DNA from: an uncultured Bacteroides sp.
Lineage (GTDB): Bacteria > Bacteroidota > Bacteroidia > Bacteroidales > Bacteroidaceae
NCBI RefSeq assembly: GCF_902491285.1
Contig: NZ_CABUHK010000012.1
Span: 1-64,000 of the forward strand
Direction of reading: 5' to 3'
Length of the DNA: 64,000 nucleotides
Each line of letters opens with the position of its first letter. The first letter of the stretch is position 1. Below, in pieces: positions 45,710 through 55,680 of the stretch. Position numbers and translations under genes: made by a program. The notes beneath the pieces were generated by a model. It had not been told where the DNA came from, ran no database searches, and worked only from the letters and a program-made list of their open reading frames with translations.

Positions 45710-47185
45710 ATGAAAAACATAATAAAGTTAGCTAATGTCGTGCTCTGTGTCTTATTTGTTTCATGCAGTGATTTTCTGGATGAGAAACCGCAATCGGATT
45801 TTATGCAGGAGGGTACCGGAACAGAAGATCAGGAGTCTAAATATGGAAGTCTGGCAGATGCGCAAGCCGAGTTGCAGGGCGTATATGAAAGCTTTAAGGC
45901 AGATATATTCCAGTCGGAAAATTACACCATTGGAGATGTGCAGTCCGATAATTGCTATATTGGCGGAGATGGTGTGGCCGAACAGGAGTTTGATTTGTTG
46001 AAACTGACCTCTACCAACTATAAAGTGGAACTGGTCTGGTCGCAATATTATTCGATGGCGGGTACTGCAACCAGTGTGATTGAAAATACGAAAATGATGG
46101 ACCCTTCTTCTACTGTAGCAGAAGAACGTAACCGTGTCATTGCGGAAGCCAAGTTCTTGCGGGCATGGGCATATTTTGATATTGTCCGTTTGTGGGGAGA
46201 TGCTCCGATGGTGCTGGATTTGATTCCGACCATTACTGCCGAGAACCTGGATAAATGGTATCCGGTGATGTATCCGGAACGTTCTGCCGCAGATAAAATC
46301 TATGATCAGATTCTGGATGATCTGAATGAGGAAAATACCATTCGTTATCTGGTAAGCAAGAATAAGGGGATTTTCCAGGCCACCAAAGGCGCCGCTTATG
46401 CTTTGCGTGCCAAGGTGTTGGCAACCAGAGGAGAGAAATCAACACGCGACTATGCCAAAGTGGTTGAGGCTTGCGACAAAGTGATAGCGGAGGGTTATAC
46501 GCTGGTCAGCAACTTTGATGAGTTGTGGCAACCTGACAAGAAATTCTCTTCAGAAAGTATCTTTGAAGTCTATTACACCTCCGATGCTCCCAACTGGGCT
46601 TATTGGGTGTTGCTGAAAGAAGACGACGGCTCGGTGACCTGGAGACGTTATTGTACGCCTACTCATGACTTGGTTGCTAAATTCGACAAGGAGAAAGATA
46701 CTCGTTATGCATCCAGTATCCTTTGGAAATCGGTTCCTTATGACACCTATTGGCCGGCAGACAGTTATCCGTTGTCTTATAAAATTCGTGAGAAGACTTC
46801 CAACATTATTCTGATGCGATTGGCGGATATACTCTTGTTGAAAGCCGAAGCACTGGTAGAGTTAGACCGCACTCCGGAAGCGATTCGAATCGTGAACGGC
46901 ATTAGAGAACGTGCGGGGTTTGCTCCCTCTTCTCTGGATGAGAATATGGGACAGGCTAGGGGCCGCTTGGCGGTAGAGAATGAACGTCAATTGGAGTTGT
47001 ATATGGAAGGTCAGCGCTGGTTTGACCTGGTGCGTAATAACCGTTTGCTGGAAGTGATGCAGAAACATAAAGACAAAGATGGCAGATTGCTGTTTGCAGG
47101 TTTGCAGGCTTTCCGGCAGTTGTGGCCGATTCCTCAAGGAGAGAAAGATAAAAATACCAATCTGACTCAAAATGAAGGTTATTAA
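45710..47185 (+). CDS. SusD-like surface glycan-binding lipoprotein
   Basis: The product is 491 residues; the signal ends LCVLFVSC and is followed by SDFLDEKPQSD, the classical SusD start. TPR-like helices follow (AEAKFLRAWAYFDIVRLWGD), with the RagB/SusD C-terminal signature in MRLADILLLKAEALVELDR and RQLELYMEGQRWFDLVR. It forms the lid over the SusC barrel and captures the oligosaccharide. It is cotranscribed with the transporter. Confidence 0.94.
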   Translation: MKNIIKLANVVLCVLFVSCSDFLDEKPQSDFMQEGTGTEDQESKYGSLADAQAELQGVYESFKADIFQSENYTIGDVQSDNCYIGGDGVAEQEFDLLKLTSTNYKVELVWSQYYSMAGTATSVIENTKMMDPSSTVAEERNRVIAEAKFLRAWAYFDIVRLWGDAPMVLDLIPTITAENLDKWYPVMYPERSAADKIYDQILDDLNEENTIRYLVSKNKGIFQATKGAAYALRAKVLATRGEKSTRDYAKVVEACDKVIAEGYTLVSNFDELWQPDKKFSSESIFEVYYTSDAPNWAYWVLLKEDDGSVTWRRYCTPTHDLVAKFDKEKDTRYASSILWKSVPYDTYWPADSYPLSYKIREKTSNIILMRLADILLLKAEALVELDRTPEAIRIVNGIRERAGFAPSSLDENMGQARGRLAVENERQLELYMEGQRWFDLVRNNRLLEVMQKHKDKDGRLLFAGLQAFRQLWPIPQGEKDKNTNLTQNEGY

Positions 47186-47218
47186 TGAAAAGAGGAACGT
47201 AAAACTTTAAAAGAAAAA

Positions 47219-48604
47219 ATGATGAAACACAATAATTTGTTTTTATGGTTGCTGGGGCTAACCGTTTGCTGGCTGGCTTCATGTAGCGAAGAAGATGGTC
47301 GGGTGAAGTATCCATATTCATGTCCTGAACTATCAGGACTACAATTCTCGACTACCGATCAGACTCCTGCAGCTGATTCTCTTTATTTCTCTGTAAAGAT
47401 TCACGATCCGGAGACTCCTTTGTCTACGCTGGAAGTGAAATTGATGGTAGGTGAAACCTTGGTAAGTTCACAGTCGATCCGTACGAAAGGCACTGATGTG
47501 TCGATTGTTGAGAAAGGAATTTATATTCCGTTTGTGGCAGACTTGGAAGAGAACCAGGAAGCTAAAGTAGTATTGACTGCCATCAATGTGGAAGGTAGTG
47601 AAGTCACTCAAACGTTTGATTTCCATATCGTCCGTCCACAGATTCCGGAAGTGCTCTATCTTCACTATAATGGTGAGGTGGTAGAAATGGCCCGAAGCGC
47701 AGAGAATCCTTATCTGTATCTTACGGAAGTTTCCGGCTCGGAAGAGGGCTATCCGATGGAGCTGACTGGAAAAATCTCCACTACGGAATCATTGGACGAT
47801 GCGGAATTGATTTGGGGAGCTGCTGAAAAGAGTAATACAGCTGTCCTTATTGAAGCATCGGGACCCAGCTTTGCCTTTGATTACCGGGATTGGTTTGTTG
47901 AACAGATCACTTTCGACGTGATGACTTTTAAATTGGGTGTCGTCGGTTTCCAGAAGAACCTGAAAATTAAAGAAACCGAGTTGATAGCCAGTGAAGGACT
48001 TTTCCGTGCCCAGATTAGCTTTACTCAAGGTGAAGAATTTGAAATGAGTGGATTTGAAGATGTGGAACATGCTTACAACCGCGATTTCTTTAGTTATAAT
48101 CCGGACAATGGTAAGTTTACCTTCCTGCGCAAATCAGGTACTTGGGAAATCTATTATTCTTCTAAATATAACTATATTTGGGTTGCCCGGATGGGCGATG
48201 TGGCACCTGCTTGCTTCTGGCTGGCTGGACATGGATTCACTAGTGCTCCTATCTGGAATACGGATTATGATACCAATGATGGCTGGAATATGGAAGATAT
48301 ATTGCAGTTAGGATATATTGTCCCGATTGGTGAACAGAAGTATCAGACTACCGTATATTTGAGTAATACTCATAAATGGGAGTCTTTTGAAATCGAAATT
48401 TATAGCGATTTGCAATGGAATAAAGATAAAGGTATGTTGCTGCAAGAAGGTTCATTATCCGGTGATACGGATGGAATTGAAATATCGGCTTCCAATGGAA
48501 TAACGAGTGGCGACGGCTTCGTACCTGGCTATTACCGTCTGACTTTCGACACTTCGCAGGGAGTAGGCAAAGAAACATTGCACATCGAACGATTGAGTGA
48601 TTAA
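47219..48604 (+). CDS. SusE-position surface glycan-binding lipoprotein
   Basis: The product is a 461-residue lipoprotein (signal ending CWLASC, then SEEDG, a surface-export signal). It is entirely beta: Ig-like domains in the first half (about 30-150), then two further beta domains resembling the DUF5125/DUF5121-type glycan-binding proteins that occupy this position in many loci; I cannot fix the Pfam name with certainty. Many surface-exposed Trp/Tyr occur in the C-terminal half (WEIYYSSKYNYIWVARMGD, GHGFTSAPIWNTDYD). The probable role is to hold the glycan at the cell surface beside SusCD. Its stop overlaps an upstream in-frame start of the next gene (TAATG). Confidence 0.78.
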   Translation: MMKHNNLFLWLLGLTVCWLASCSEEDGRVKYPYSCPELSGLQFSTTDQTPAADSLYFSVKIHDPETPLSTLEVKLMVGETLVSSQSIRTKGTDVSIVEKGIYIPFVADLEENQEAKVVLTAINVEGSEVTQTFDFHIVRPQIPEVLYLHYNGEVVEMARSAENPYLYLTEVSGSEEGYPMELTGKISTTESLDDAELIWGAAEKSNTAVLIEASGPSFAFDYRDWFVEQITFDVMTFKLGVVGFQKNLKIKETELIASEGLFRAQISFTQGEEFEMSGFEDVEHAYNRDFFSYNPDNGKFTFLRKSGTWEIYYSSKYNYIWVARMGDVAPACFWLAGHGFTSAPIWNTDYDTNDGWNMEDILQLGYIVPIGEQKYQTTVYLSNTHKWESFEIEIYSDLQWNKDKGMLLQEGSLSGDTDGIEISASNGITSGDGFVPGYYRLTFDTSQGVGKETLHIERLSD

Positions 48605-48642
48605 TGTCTGAAAGAGTGATATATAGAATAACAGGAAAGCCT

Positions 48643-51153
48643 ATGAGAAATATACTATATACGATAGGGGGAAGTCTGTGTCTCCTGCTGCTCATGACCG
48701 GCTGTAAATCGGCTGACGGGGCGAAAGCCCCCGTGTCATTGACTTGGGAGATGGGAGCTGCCGAAGTGCAGCCCGGCTACTATGAGAACTCATTTATCCT
48801 GAGGAATATATCAGATGCTCCTTTGGGAAAGGACTGGATCATCTATTATTCGCAGTTGCCTCGTGAGATTCTTCAAGACGAATCTGCATCGGTCAAGGTA
48901 GAGGTAGTAAATGCGAACTTCTTCCGGATGTATCCGGCGGAAAACTTCCAGCCATTGGCACCGGGAGACTCGCTGATTGTGACGTTCTGTTGTACCAATG
49001 GACTGAAAAAACTGTCACATGCTCCCGAAGGTACTTACTGGGTGAGTCAGGCAGGCGGCAAGCAAGGTACTCCCTTGCCTGTCGGGCTGACTATCTATCC
49101 GCTGCAAGGAATGGAGTCGGAAAGCTGGTATCCTGCACCTGATAGAATATATGCTTCAAACTTGGCGTTAGAGACTACTGCCAAGTTGCAACAAACTGAT
49201 ATTTTCCCGTCAGTAAAGGAAGCGTTTCCGGCTGTCGGTAAAGAAGACGTTACCATAGAAAATAAGGTGAAACTGACTTTTCATCCCGATTTTGCCAACG
49301 AAGCAGGATTGCTGAAAGAAAAGTTGGAAACACTCTATGGGTTGGAAGTCATTTCCGAAGCACCGGTAACGGTTCATCTGGATTATTTGCCGCAACAGGA
49401 GACGGCTGCGAATGACGAATACTATCGGATGGACACAGGAAATAGTCTGATCAATATTTCAGCTCCTACTTCGCACGGCATTTTCAATGGCACGCAAACC
49501 TTGCTCTCTCTCTTGAAAGGACAAGAGAAACCGTTTCGTTTGGAAGCTGTATCTATCCGGGACTATCCCGACTTGCCATACCGTGGACAAATGTTGGATA
49601 TTGCCAGAAACTTCACGACGGCAGACCAATTAAAGAAACTGGTAGACGCTATCTCTTCTTATAAACTGAACGTGCTGCATTTCCACTTTTCGGATGATGA
49701 AGGCTGGCGTCTTCAGATTCCCGGTCTGGAAGAACTGACTTCGGTCGGTGCACGTCGGGGACACACCACGGATGAACTGGAATGTTTGTATCCGGGCTAC
49801 GATGGCAACTATGATCCATCTGCGTCTACCTCTGGCAACGGGTATTATACTCGTGAAGAGTTTATAGATTTATTGCGTTATGCAGCTCAAAGACATGTGC
49901 GTGTGATCCCGGAAATAGAGTCTCCGGGGCATGCACGGGCGGCAATTGTGTCCATGAAAGCACGTTATCATAAATATATAAACACCGATCCTGAAAAGGC
50001 CGTCGAATATTTGTTGAGTGACGCGCAAGATACTTCCCGCTATGTTTCCGCACAGTCTTATACGGATAACGTGATGAATGTGGCATTGCCCTCCACGTAT
50101 CGGTTTATGGAAAAAGTGATTCGTGAGCTGATTGCTATGTATGAAGAAGCGGAGGTACCTTTGACTACCATTCACTTGGGAGGCGATGAAGTGCCTGATG
50201 GAGCTTGGATGGGTTCGCCTGTCTGCCGGGCATTTATGGATGAACATGGAATGACGAGTGCGCATGAACTGTCTGAATATTACATAACGAAAATGGCAGA
50301 CTATCTGCAACAATATCATGTGCAGTTCAGCGGCTGGCAGGAAGTGGCGTTAGGACATCCGGAAGCTGCCGATCGCCATCTGAACAAATTGGCAGCAGGT
50401 GTATATTGCTGGAATACAGTTCCCGAATGGGAAGCGGATGAAATTCCTTATCAGGTAGCCAACAAAGGCTATCCGGTGATTCTCTGTAACGTGAACAACT
50501 TTTATCTGGATTTGGCTTATGATGCTCATCCCGATGAAAGAGGGCTTTCGTGGGCCGGATATGTGGATGAATCCAAAGGCTTTTCCATGCTTCCATATGA
50601 TATCTATCGTTCTTCGCGTACTGATATGGCAGGTAATCCGGTGGATTTGGACATCGCGGGAAGAGGGAAAACGACTTTGACCGCATCTGGCAAGGAACAT
50701 ATCCAAGGAGTGCAAGCGCAACTGTTTGCAGAAACCATCCGTGATTTTAAATGGGTGGAATATTATACTTTCCCTAAAATCCTCGGACTGGTGGAACGTG
50801 GGTGGAATGCTTTTCCCGCTTGGAGTACACTGACAGGAGAGAAAGAACGTCTGGCTTTCAATAAGGCATTGGCTCTGTTCTATTCGAAAGCGAGTGAAAA
50901 GGAAATGCCTCATTGGGCGTCCCGAAGTATTAATTTCCGTTTGCCTCATCCCGGACTTTGCATCAAAGGGGGGAAACTCTATGCTAACACCTCTGTCCGG
51001 GGAGGAGAGATACGCTATACGACTGATGGAACAGAACCTACTCCCCATTCGGAGCTTTGGACAGTTCCTGTAGCCTGTGATGCTTCTGTAGTGAAGGCTA
51101 AACTATTTTATTTGAATAAAGAAAGTGTGACTGGCACTCTCAAAGTAAATTAA
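48643..51153 (+). CDS. GH20 beta-N-acetylhexosaminidase, multidomain lipoprotein
   Basis: The product is 836 residues from the ATG at 48643, which gives a proper lipoprotein signal (LLLLMTGC) and follows AGGAAA; the frame also has an ATG at 48604 overlapping the previous stop (849 residues). Numbering from 48604: a CHB_HEX-like carbohydrate-binding domain (about 43-165), the GH20b domain (about 200-310), a GH20 TIM barrel (about 320-720) with Asp528-Glu529 in IHLGGDEVPDGAW, the substrate-assisted catalytic pair, and a C-terminal CHB_HEX_C-like beta domain (about 765-849). LDIARNFTTADQLKKLVDAI and LHFHFSDDEGWRLQI are family landmarks. It removes terminal GlcNAc or GalNAc from host glycans at the surface or in the periplasm. 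Confidence 0.93.
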   Translation: MRNILYTIGGSLCLLLLMTGCKSADGAKAPVSLTWEMGAAEVQPGYYENSFILRNISDAPLGKDWIIYYSQLPREILQDESASVKVEVVNANFFRMYPAENFQPLAPGDSLIVTFCCTNGLKKLSHAPEGTYWVSQAGGKQGTPLPVGLTIYPLQGMESESWYPAPDRIYASNLALETTAKLQQTDIFPSVKEAFPAVGKEDVTIENKVKLTFHPDFANEAGLLKEKLETLYGLEVISEAPVTVHLDYLPQQETAANDEYYRMDTGNSLINISAPTSHGIFNGTQTLLSLLKGQEKPFRLEAVSIRDYPDLPYRGQMLDIARNFTTADQLKKLVDAISSYKLNVLHFHFSDDEGWRLQIPGLEELTSVGARRGHTTDELECLYPGYDGNYDPSASTSGNGYYTREEFIDLLRYAAQRHVRVIPEIESPGHARAAIVSMKARYHKYINTDPEKAVEYLLSDAQDTSRYVSAQSYTDNVMNVALPSTYRFMEKVIRELIAMYEEAEVPLTTIHLGGDEVPDGAWMGSPVCRAFMDEHGMTSAHELSEYYITKMADYLQQYHVQFSGWQEVALGHPEAADRHLNKLAAGVYCWNTVPEWEADEIPYQVANKGYPVILCNVNNFYLDLAYDAHPDERGLSWAGYVDESKGFSMLPYDIYRSSRTDMAGNPVDLDIAGRGKTTLTASGKEHIQGVQAQLFAETIRDFKWVEYYTFPKILGLVERGWNAFPAWSTLTGEKERLAFNKALALFYSKASEKEMPHWASRSINFRLPHPGLCIKGGKLYANTSVRGGEIRYTTDGTEPTPHSELWTVPVACDASVVKAKLFYLNKESVTGTLKVN

Positions 51154-51174
51154 TCCACAAAAAGTAGATAAATT

Positions 51175-52803
51175 ATGAACTATAATAAGATAAAAAGATG
51201 TGGTATATTATTCCTGTTGGGAATAGGTGCGATTACATCATTGTCATGCAATGACAATAATAATGGGGGATATCCGGACCGGGTGCCGACCCGCTTGTCG
51301 GTAATGCCTTTGCCGGAAAGAGTTGATTATAAGGAGTCGGTGGTCGCTCTTCCGCAGAATGTGACTGTTAGCCGGAATATCCCGGCCTCTACGTCACAAC
51401 TGCTGAAGACCACGCTGGAAGAGGAACTGTCTCTTTCAGTAAGTGATGCTTCCAACGATGATGCTTTTATCCGGGTGAAACAAGAGTCTGATTTGCCCAA
51501 AGAGGCATATCGCCTGACCGTTAGCAAAGAGGGAGCCTGTATCTATTATTCAACGGAAATCGGGCTTCTTTGGGGAGTCCAGACGTTGAGGCAAGCACTC
51601 GAACAAGCTAATTCCTTCACTTCGGGAAACTCGAAATATCTTCCGGTGGTAGATATAAATGATGCTCCCAAATACGACTGGCGCGGATTCCATATCGATG
51701 TGGTACGCCATATGTTTACGGTTGATTATCTGAAAAAGGTGATAGACTGTTTGTCTTTTTACAAGATCAACAAGCTTCACTTGCATCTGACCGATGATCA
51801 GGGCTGGCGCATCGAAGTGAAAAAGTATCCTTTGCTGACACAGGAAGGAAGCTGGCGTGACTTCGATGAGTATGATAAGAGATGTGTGGAACTTGCACAG
51901 CAGGATTATAACTACGAGATAGATCCCCGTTTTGTGAGAAACGGTTCACAATATGGCGGCTATTATACGCAGGAAGAGATGAAAGGACTGGTGAGTTATG
52001 CATTGGAAAGAGGTATTGATATTGTTCCCGAAATAGATATGCCAGGACATTTCTCCGCGGCTATCAAAGTATATCCCGAATTGTCGTGTACGGGGGAAGC
52101 AGGTTGGGGAGAAGAATTCTCTTATCCTATCTGTCCTTCCCGCTTGGAAAACTACCAGTTTGTGCAGTCCATTATTGATGAGATGGTTGAAATATTCCCT
52201 TCGGAATATTTTCATATAGGAGCGGACGAAGTGGAAAAGGATAACTGGGAACAGTGTGAAGCATGTCAGCGATTGATGCAGCAGGAAGGTTATCAAAAAG
52301 TGGATGAACTGCAAAACCGCTTTGTGAAGATCATGATGAACTATGTGAAAGGCAAAGGAAAGAAAGTGATGGGATGGGACGATGCTTTTCTTGAAAAAGA
52401 GCCACAGGACTTGATCTATACTTATTGGCGCGACTGGTTGCCCGATCAACCGGGAAAGATTACCCAAAAAGGGTATCCGATCATATTTATGGAATGGTCT
52501 CGTTTCTACTTGAGTGCGACGCCTTCGGACGAAGGGTTAAGTTCTTTGTATAACTTTGAGTTCGAACCTCAGTTCCCGGGTATCATAAAGCAGAATGTGT
52601 TAGGTTTCCAAGCTTGTGTCTGGACAGAAATGATTCCTAATGAACGGAAGTTCGGTCAGCATGTATTCCCTTCTCTTCAGGCCTTTTCAGAATTGGCATG
52701 GGGAAGTGACCGTAACTGGATTGATTTTACCAATCGTCTGAAATGGCATGTCAGATGGTTGAATGCAAATGGATTTTATTTAACCAAGCCGGGATTTATT
52801 TAA
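51175..52803 (+). CDS. GH20 beta-N-acetylhexosaminidase, lipoprotein
   Basis: The product is 542 residues; the signal ends AITSLSC and is followed by NDNNNGG. The GH20b domain (about 40-160) and catalytic barrel (about 165-540) are complete. The catalytic pair is Asp351-Glu352 in FHIGADEVEKDNW; LHLHLTDDQGWRIEVKKYP and the WRGFHIDVVRHMFTVDYLKK segment are typical. It lacks the N- and C-terminal accessory domains of the preceding GH20, suggesting a different linkage preference. The gene follows 21 bp after its neighbour and is cotranscribed. Confidence 0.94.
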   Translation: MNYNKIKRCGILFLLGIGAITSLSCNDNNNGGYPDRVPTRLSVMPLPERVDYKESVVALPQNVTVSRNIPASTSQLLKTTLEEELSLSVSDASNDDAFIRVKQESDLPKEAYRLTVSKEGACIYYSTEIGLLWGVQTLRQALEQANSFTSGNSKYLPVVDINDAPKYDWRGFHIDVVRHMFTVDYLKKVIDCLSFYKINKLHLHLTDDQGWRIEVKKYPLLTQEGSWRDFDEYDKRCVELAQQDYNYEIDPRFVRNGSQYGGYYTQEEMKGLVSYALERGIDIVPEIDMPGHFSAAIKVYPELSCTGEAGWGEEFSYPICPSRLENYQFVQSIIDEMVEIFPSEYFHIGADEVEKDNWEQCEACQRLMQQEGYQKVDELQNRFVKIMMNYVKGKGKKVMGWDDAFLEKEPQDLIYTYWRDWLPDQPGKITQKGYPIIFMEWSRFYLSATPSDEGLSSLYNFEFEPQFPGIIKQNVLGFQACVWTEMIPNERKFGQHVFPSLQAFSELAWGSDRNWIDFTNRLKWHVRWLNANGFYLTKPGFI

Positions 52804-52824
52804 TCCCGGTGTCATCAGAATGAT

Positions 52825-53940
52825 ATGAAATCAGAACGTTTACTTTCATTAGACGTACTTCGGGGAATCACCATCGTCGGAATGATTTTGGTGAACAACC
52901 CCGGAACATGGGAATCTATTTATGCGCCTTTGCGGCATGCTGAATGGAATGGACTGACACCGACAGATTTGGTTTTCCCGTTCTTCATGTTTATAATGGG
53001 TGTTTCCATGAGTTTTGCCTTATCCAAATTCGACCATCATTTCAGCCGTAGCTTTATCACCAAACTGGTGCGGCGCACAGTGGTCTTGTTTGCGTTGGGA
53101 CTTTTTCTTTCTTGGTTTTCGTTGGTGTGTGCAGGAGTGGAACAGCCTCTTTCGCATATACGTATTCTAGGAGTGTTGCAGCGACTGGCATTGGCTTACT
53201 TTTTTGGTTCCTTGTTGATTATGAGTATTCGGCGTACAGCAAAATTGGCATGGGCATCTGTGATTATTCTGATAGCTTATTCTATCTTGTTGGCTTTGGG
53301 ACACGGATTTGAACTTTCCGGGCAGAATATTATTGCCGTAACAGACCGGACTTTGTTCGGAGAAGCTCATCTGTATCGGGAGTGGTTGCCGGACGGCGGA
53401 CGTATCTTTTTCGATCCGGAAGGATTGTTAAGTACTTTACCGTGTATTGCGCAAGTGATTATCGGCTATTTCTGCGGAAATATATTGCGGGAAAAGACTG
53501 AGGTTCATCACCGGCTGTTACAGATATCCGTACTGGGCATCGTTCTTTTATTTGCAGGATGGTTACTTAGTTACGGCTGCCCGTTGAATAAGAAGGTATG
53601 GAGTCCGACTTTTGTTCTGGTGACCTGTGGTTTTGCTTCTTTGTTTCTTGTGTTTCTCACCTGGCTTATCGATATTCGTAAACAACAGAAGTGGGGGTAT
53701 TTTTTCCATGTCTTTGGTACGAATCCGTTATTTATCTATGTGGTTGCCGGTGTGTTGGCTACTTTGCTTGAGGTTATCACAGTTGGTGGAATTAGTCTAC
53801 AGGAGAAGATTTATACTTTCATCTTAGCTGTTGGTCTCGATGCTCATTTGGCCTCTCTGATTTACGGACTTCTGTTTATCGGATTCAATTATTTGATTGT
53901 ATGGGGTTTATACAAAAAGCGGATCTTTATAAAGATATAG
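52825..53940 (+). CDS. nagX: HGSNAT/NagX-like membrane acyltransferase (DUF5009 type)
   Basis: The product is 371 residues with about ten membrane spans. The opening RLLSLDVLRGITIVGMILVN and the segment RHAEWNGLTPTDLVFPFFMF (from residue 37) match human heparan-alpha-glucosaminide N-acetyltransferase, whose catalytic His lies in the same KHASWNG context; here it is His38. Such proteins sit in Bacteroidetes and Shewanella GlcNAc loci (NagX) at the inner membrane, probably acetylating glucosamine or moving GlcNAc-related compounds. As the last gene of a locus with two GH20 enzymes it fits handling of released amino sugars. A transport role without catalysis remains possible. Confidence 0.8.
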   Translation: MKSERLLSLDVLRGITIVGMILVNNPGTWESIYAPLRHAEWNGLTPTDLVFPFFMFIMGVSMSFALSKFDHHFSRSFITKLVRRTVVLFALGLFLSWFSLVCAGVEQPLSHIRILGVLQRLALAYFFGSLLIMSIRRTAKLAWASVIILIAYSILLALGHGFELSGQNIIAVTDRTLFGEAHLYREWLPDGGRIFFDPEGLLSTLPCIAQVIIGYFCGNILREKTEVHHRLLQISVLGIVLLFAGWLLSYGCPLNKKVWSPTFVLVTCGFASLFLVFLTWLIDIRKQQKWGYFFHVFGTNPLFIYVVAGVLATLLEVITVGGISLQEKIYTFILAVGLDAHLASLIYGLLFIGFNYLIVWGLYKKRIFIKI

Positions 53941-53951
53941 AGGAAAGGTCT

Positions 53952-54017
53952 GAAAAAAATAGAGTTTATGCAGTTTCTTTCAAAGGTTGGCTTTTGTAAC
54001 GAATCTGCATAAACTCT
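53952..54017. terminator. Terminator between convergent PUL and efflux operons
   Basis: AGAGTTTATGCAG (53961-53973) pairs perfectly with CTGCATAAACTCT (54005-54017). On the minus side it is followed by seven T, so it mainly ends the MFS operon, while also sealing the PUL transcript. Confidence 0.75.
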
Positions 54018-54063
54018 GTTTGCTTTGTAATATATAGTCAATAAACGGGGTTATAGTTTTTTA

Positions 54064-55677
54064 TTATTCTTTCCCTGACGGTGGTGTATGTGTAGTGCGC
54101 CAGAACGTGTTTTTCACCTCCCTTGCCACCTCTTTCCAACTCGGCATACTTTTCAGAGAGCGTCGAACCGGGAAATCATAAAGCAGCAACAACAGGAAGA
54201 GGAAGATACAGGCATAAGCCACCCAGCCATAGATCTGCTTGATGCTCACTTCCATCATCTGACTGATAAATTCTTCCATATAGTGACCGAGATTAAACGG
54301 ATTGCTGCTGAAAGATACATGGTCGATTGCCGAACCGTAACGTGCCAGGTTGTCAGGAACGTAATAAGCTAGTCCCTGTGCATAGACTGCACAACCTAAT
54401 ACGCCGCCGACTACCATGTGAAGCATATTGAACACGCTTAAACTTTGGAAAAAGTGCTGAAAGGTCATAATCTCTTCCAAGCAGACCATGAAAGTGGCGC
54501 TTAACACCGCATAGGCAAAACCGCGGCATATCGTCGGCATATAAAGCTGCGATATATGAATATCGGTGGAGAGCGTCAGATAGAAACCGACCAGATAGCC
54601 GATCAGTCCTATGAGGCCGACTATGATGAGGCGTACATAATTATACTGTCTGATGTGCATCCACCAATAAGAGAACAAGCAACCGGTTACTATGCCGATT
54701 ATAGCAAACCAGTCTAGTTGTACGCTTACCAGTTCTTCATATTTCATCACCTCTTCATAAAAGACTTCCTCTAAAACGTGTTCGGTTGCGAGAAAAGCTT
54801 CCACCAATGTGACTAAACCCAACAAGGGTAAAAAGTAACGATAACTCCACATCTTAGGTTCAAGGAATGGGTGGCGGATAGTCATCATACGCCAGATGCA
54901 GAACCCTAAAGTGACAAAGATTGCTATCGTCAATTGGCGGATTACCGGACTGTTCCACCAGTCGTACCAGTCGCCGTAGTTGAAGAGGTAAGCTATCTCG
55001 GCTAATAAGGCTGCCCAAAGTGCTGCCCCCAGCCAGTCAATACCGAACAGGGGAAACTTACGCATGAACCGGAAATGCTTCACACAGGTGAATTGTATCA
55101 GCAGGACTATCAGCATCAATCCTGCAATGAAGAGATTCATGTATGTCCAATGGTAATGATACATTAAATAAGTCGTTATCAAGTCCGACAACTGGATACT
55201 GCCCAGTACAATGATATGAAGCCAGGGAAAGAAAACGGTAAAATCCCGTTTGGGGGTCATCCACAACTGAATGTTGGACATACATTCAAAGGTTCCCTGA
55301 ATCTTGCATATACCTTCGATGAAACATATCAGCCACAATAGCGGAAGGAAAGTAATATGCGGAGCAATCAGGTTGCAAAGCAGCACTCCCAATGCCGCCG
55401 ATGTAAGCAGTGTCTTATTCGTGAAACGGAACTTCATACGGAACAACAAAGGGAAATAGATGGCCATGCCTGCGAGATTGGCGTACAAGCACATCAATAT
55501 ATCCTCACGCATCAGTGCCATGCCACCAATCATCTGATTCAAGGCTCCCAAATACACGCCACCCGAAAGCTGGAAAGTGACGGCTATGAACAGATAAATC
55601 CACGGTTGCATCTTCCGCGGCACAAAGCTACGGAACATAGGCATCACGAAAGGCCCATTTAAAACAGGTGCTCCCAT
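54064..55677 (-). CDS. EmrB-type MFS efflux transporter (14 TM)
   Basis: The product is a 537-residue inner-membrane protein with about 14 hydrophobic helices (for example IYLFIAVTFQLSGGVYLGAL, FGIDWLGAALWAALLAEIAY). It lacks a crisp MFS motif A, as many Bacteroidetes DHA2-like transporters do. It is the third gene of the tolC-hlyD-MFS operon, 3 bp after the adaptor gene, so the three gene products should form a tripartite pump spanning both membranes. Its substrate is unknown; drugs, bile components or fatty acids are plausible for this family. Confidence 0.85.
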   Translation of the reverse strand: MGAPVLNGPFVMPMFRSFVPRKMQPWIYLFIAVTFQLSGGVYLGALNQMIGGMALMREDILMCLYANLAGMAIYFPLLFRMKFRFTNKTLLTSAALGVLLCNLIAPHITFLPLLWLICFIEGICKIQGTFECMSNIQLWMTPKRDFTVFFPWLHIIVLGSIQLSDLITTYLMYHYHWTYMNLFIAGLMLIVLLIQFTCVKHFRFMRKFPLFGIDWLGAALWAALLAEIAYLFNYGDWYDWWNSPVIRQLTIAIFVTLGFCIWRMMTIRHPFLEPKMWSYRYFLPLLGLVTLVEAFLATEHVLEEVFYEEVMKYEELVSVQLDWFAIIGIVTGCLFSYWWMHIRQYNYVRLIIVGLIGLIGYLVGFYLTLSTDIHISQLYMPTICRGFAYAVLSATFMVCLEEIMTFQHFFQSLSVFNMLHMVVGGVLGCAVYAQGLAYYVPDNLARYGSAIDHVSFSSNPFNLGHYMEEFISQMMEVSIKQIYGWVAYACIFLFLLLLLYDFPVRRSLKSMPSWKEVAREVKNTFWRTTHTPPSGKE

Positions 55678-55680
55678 ACG

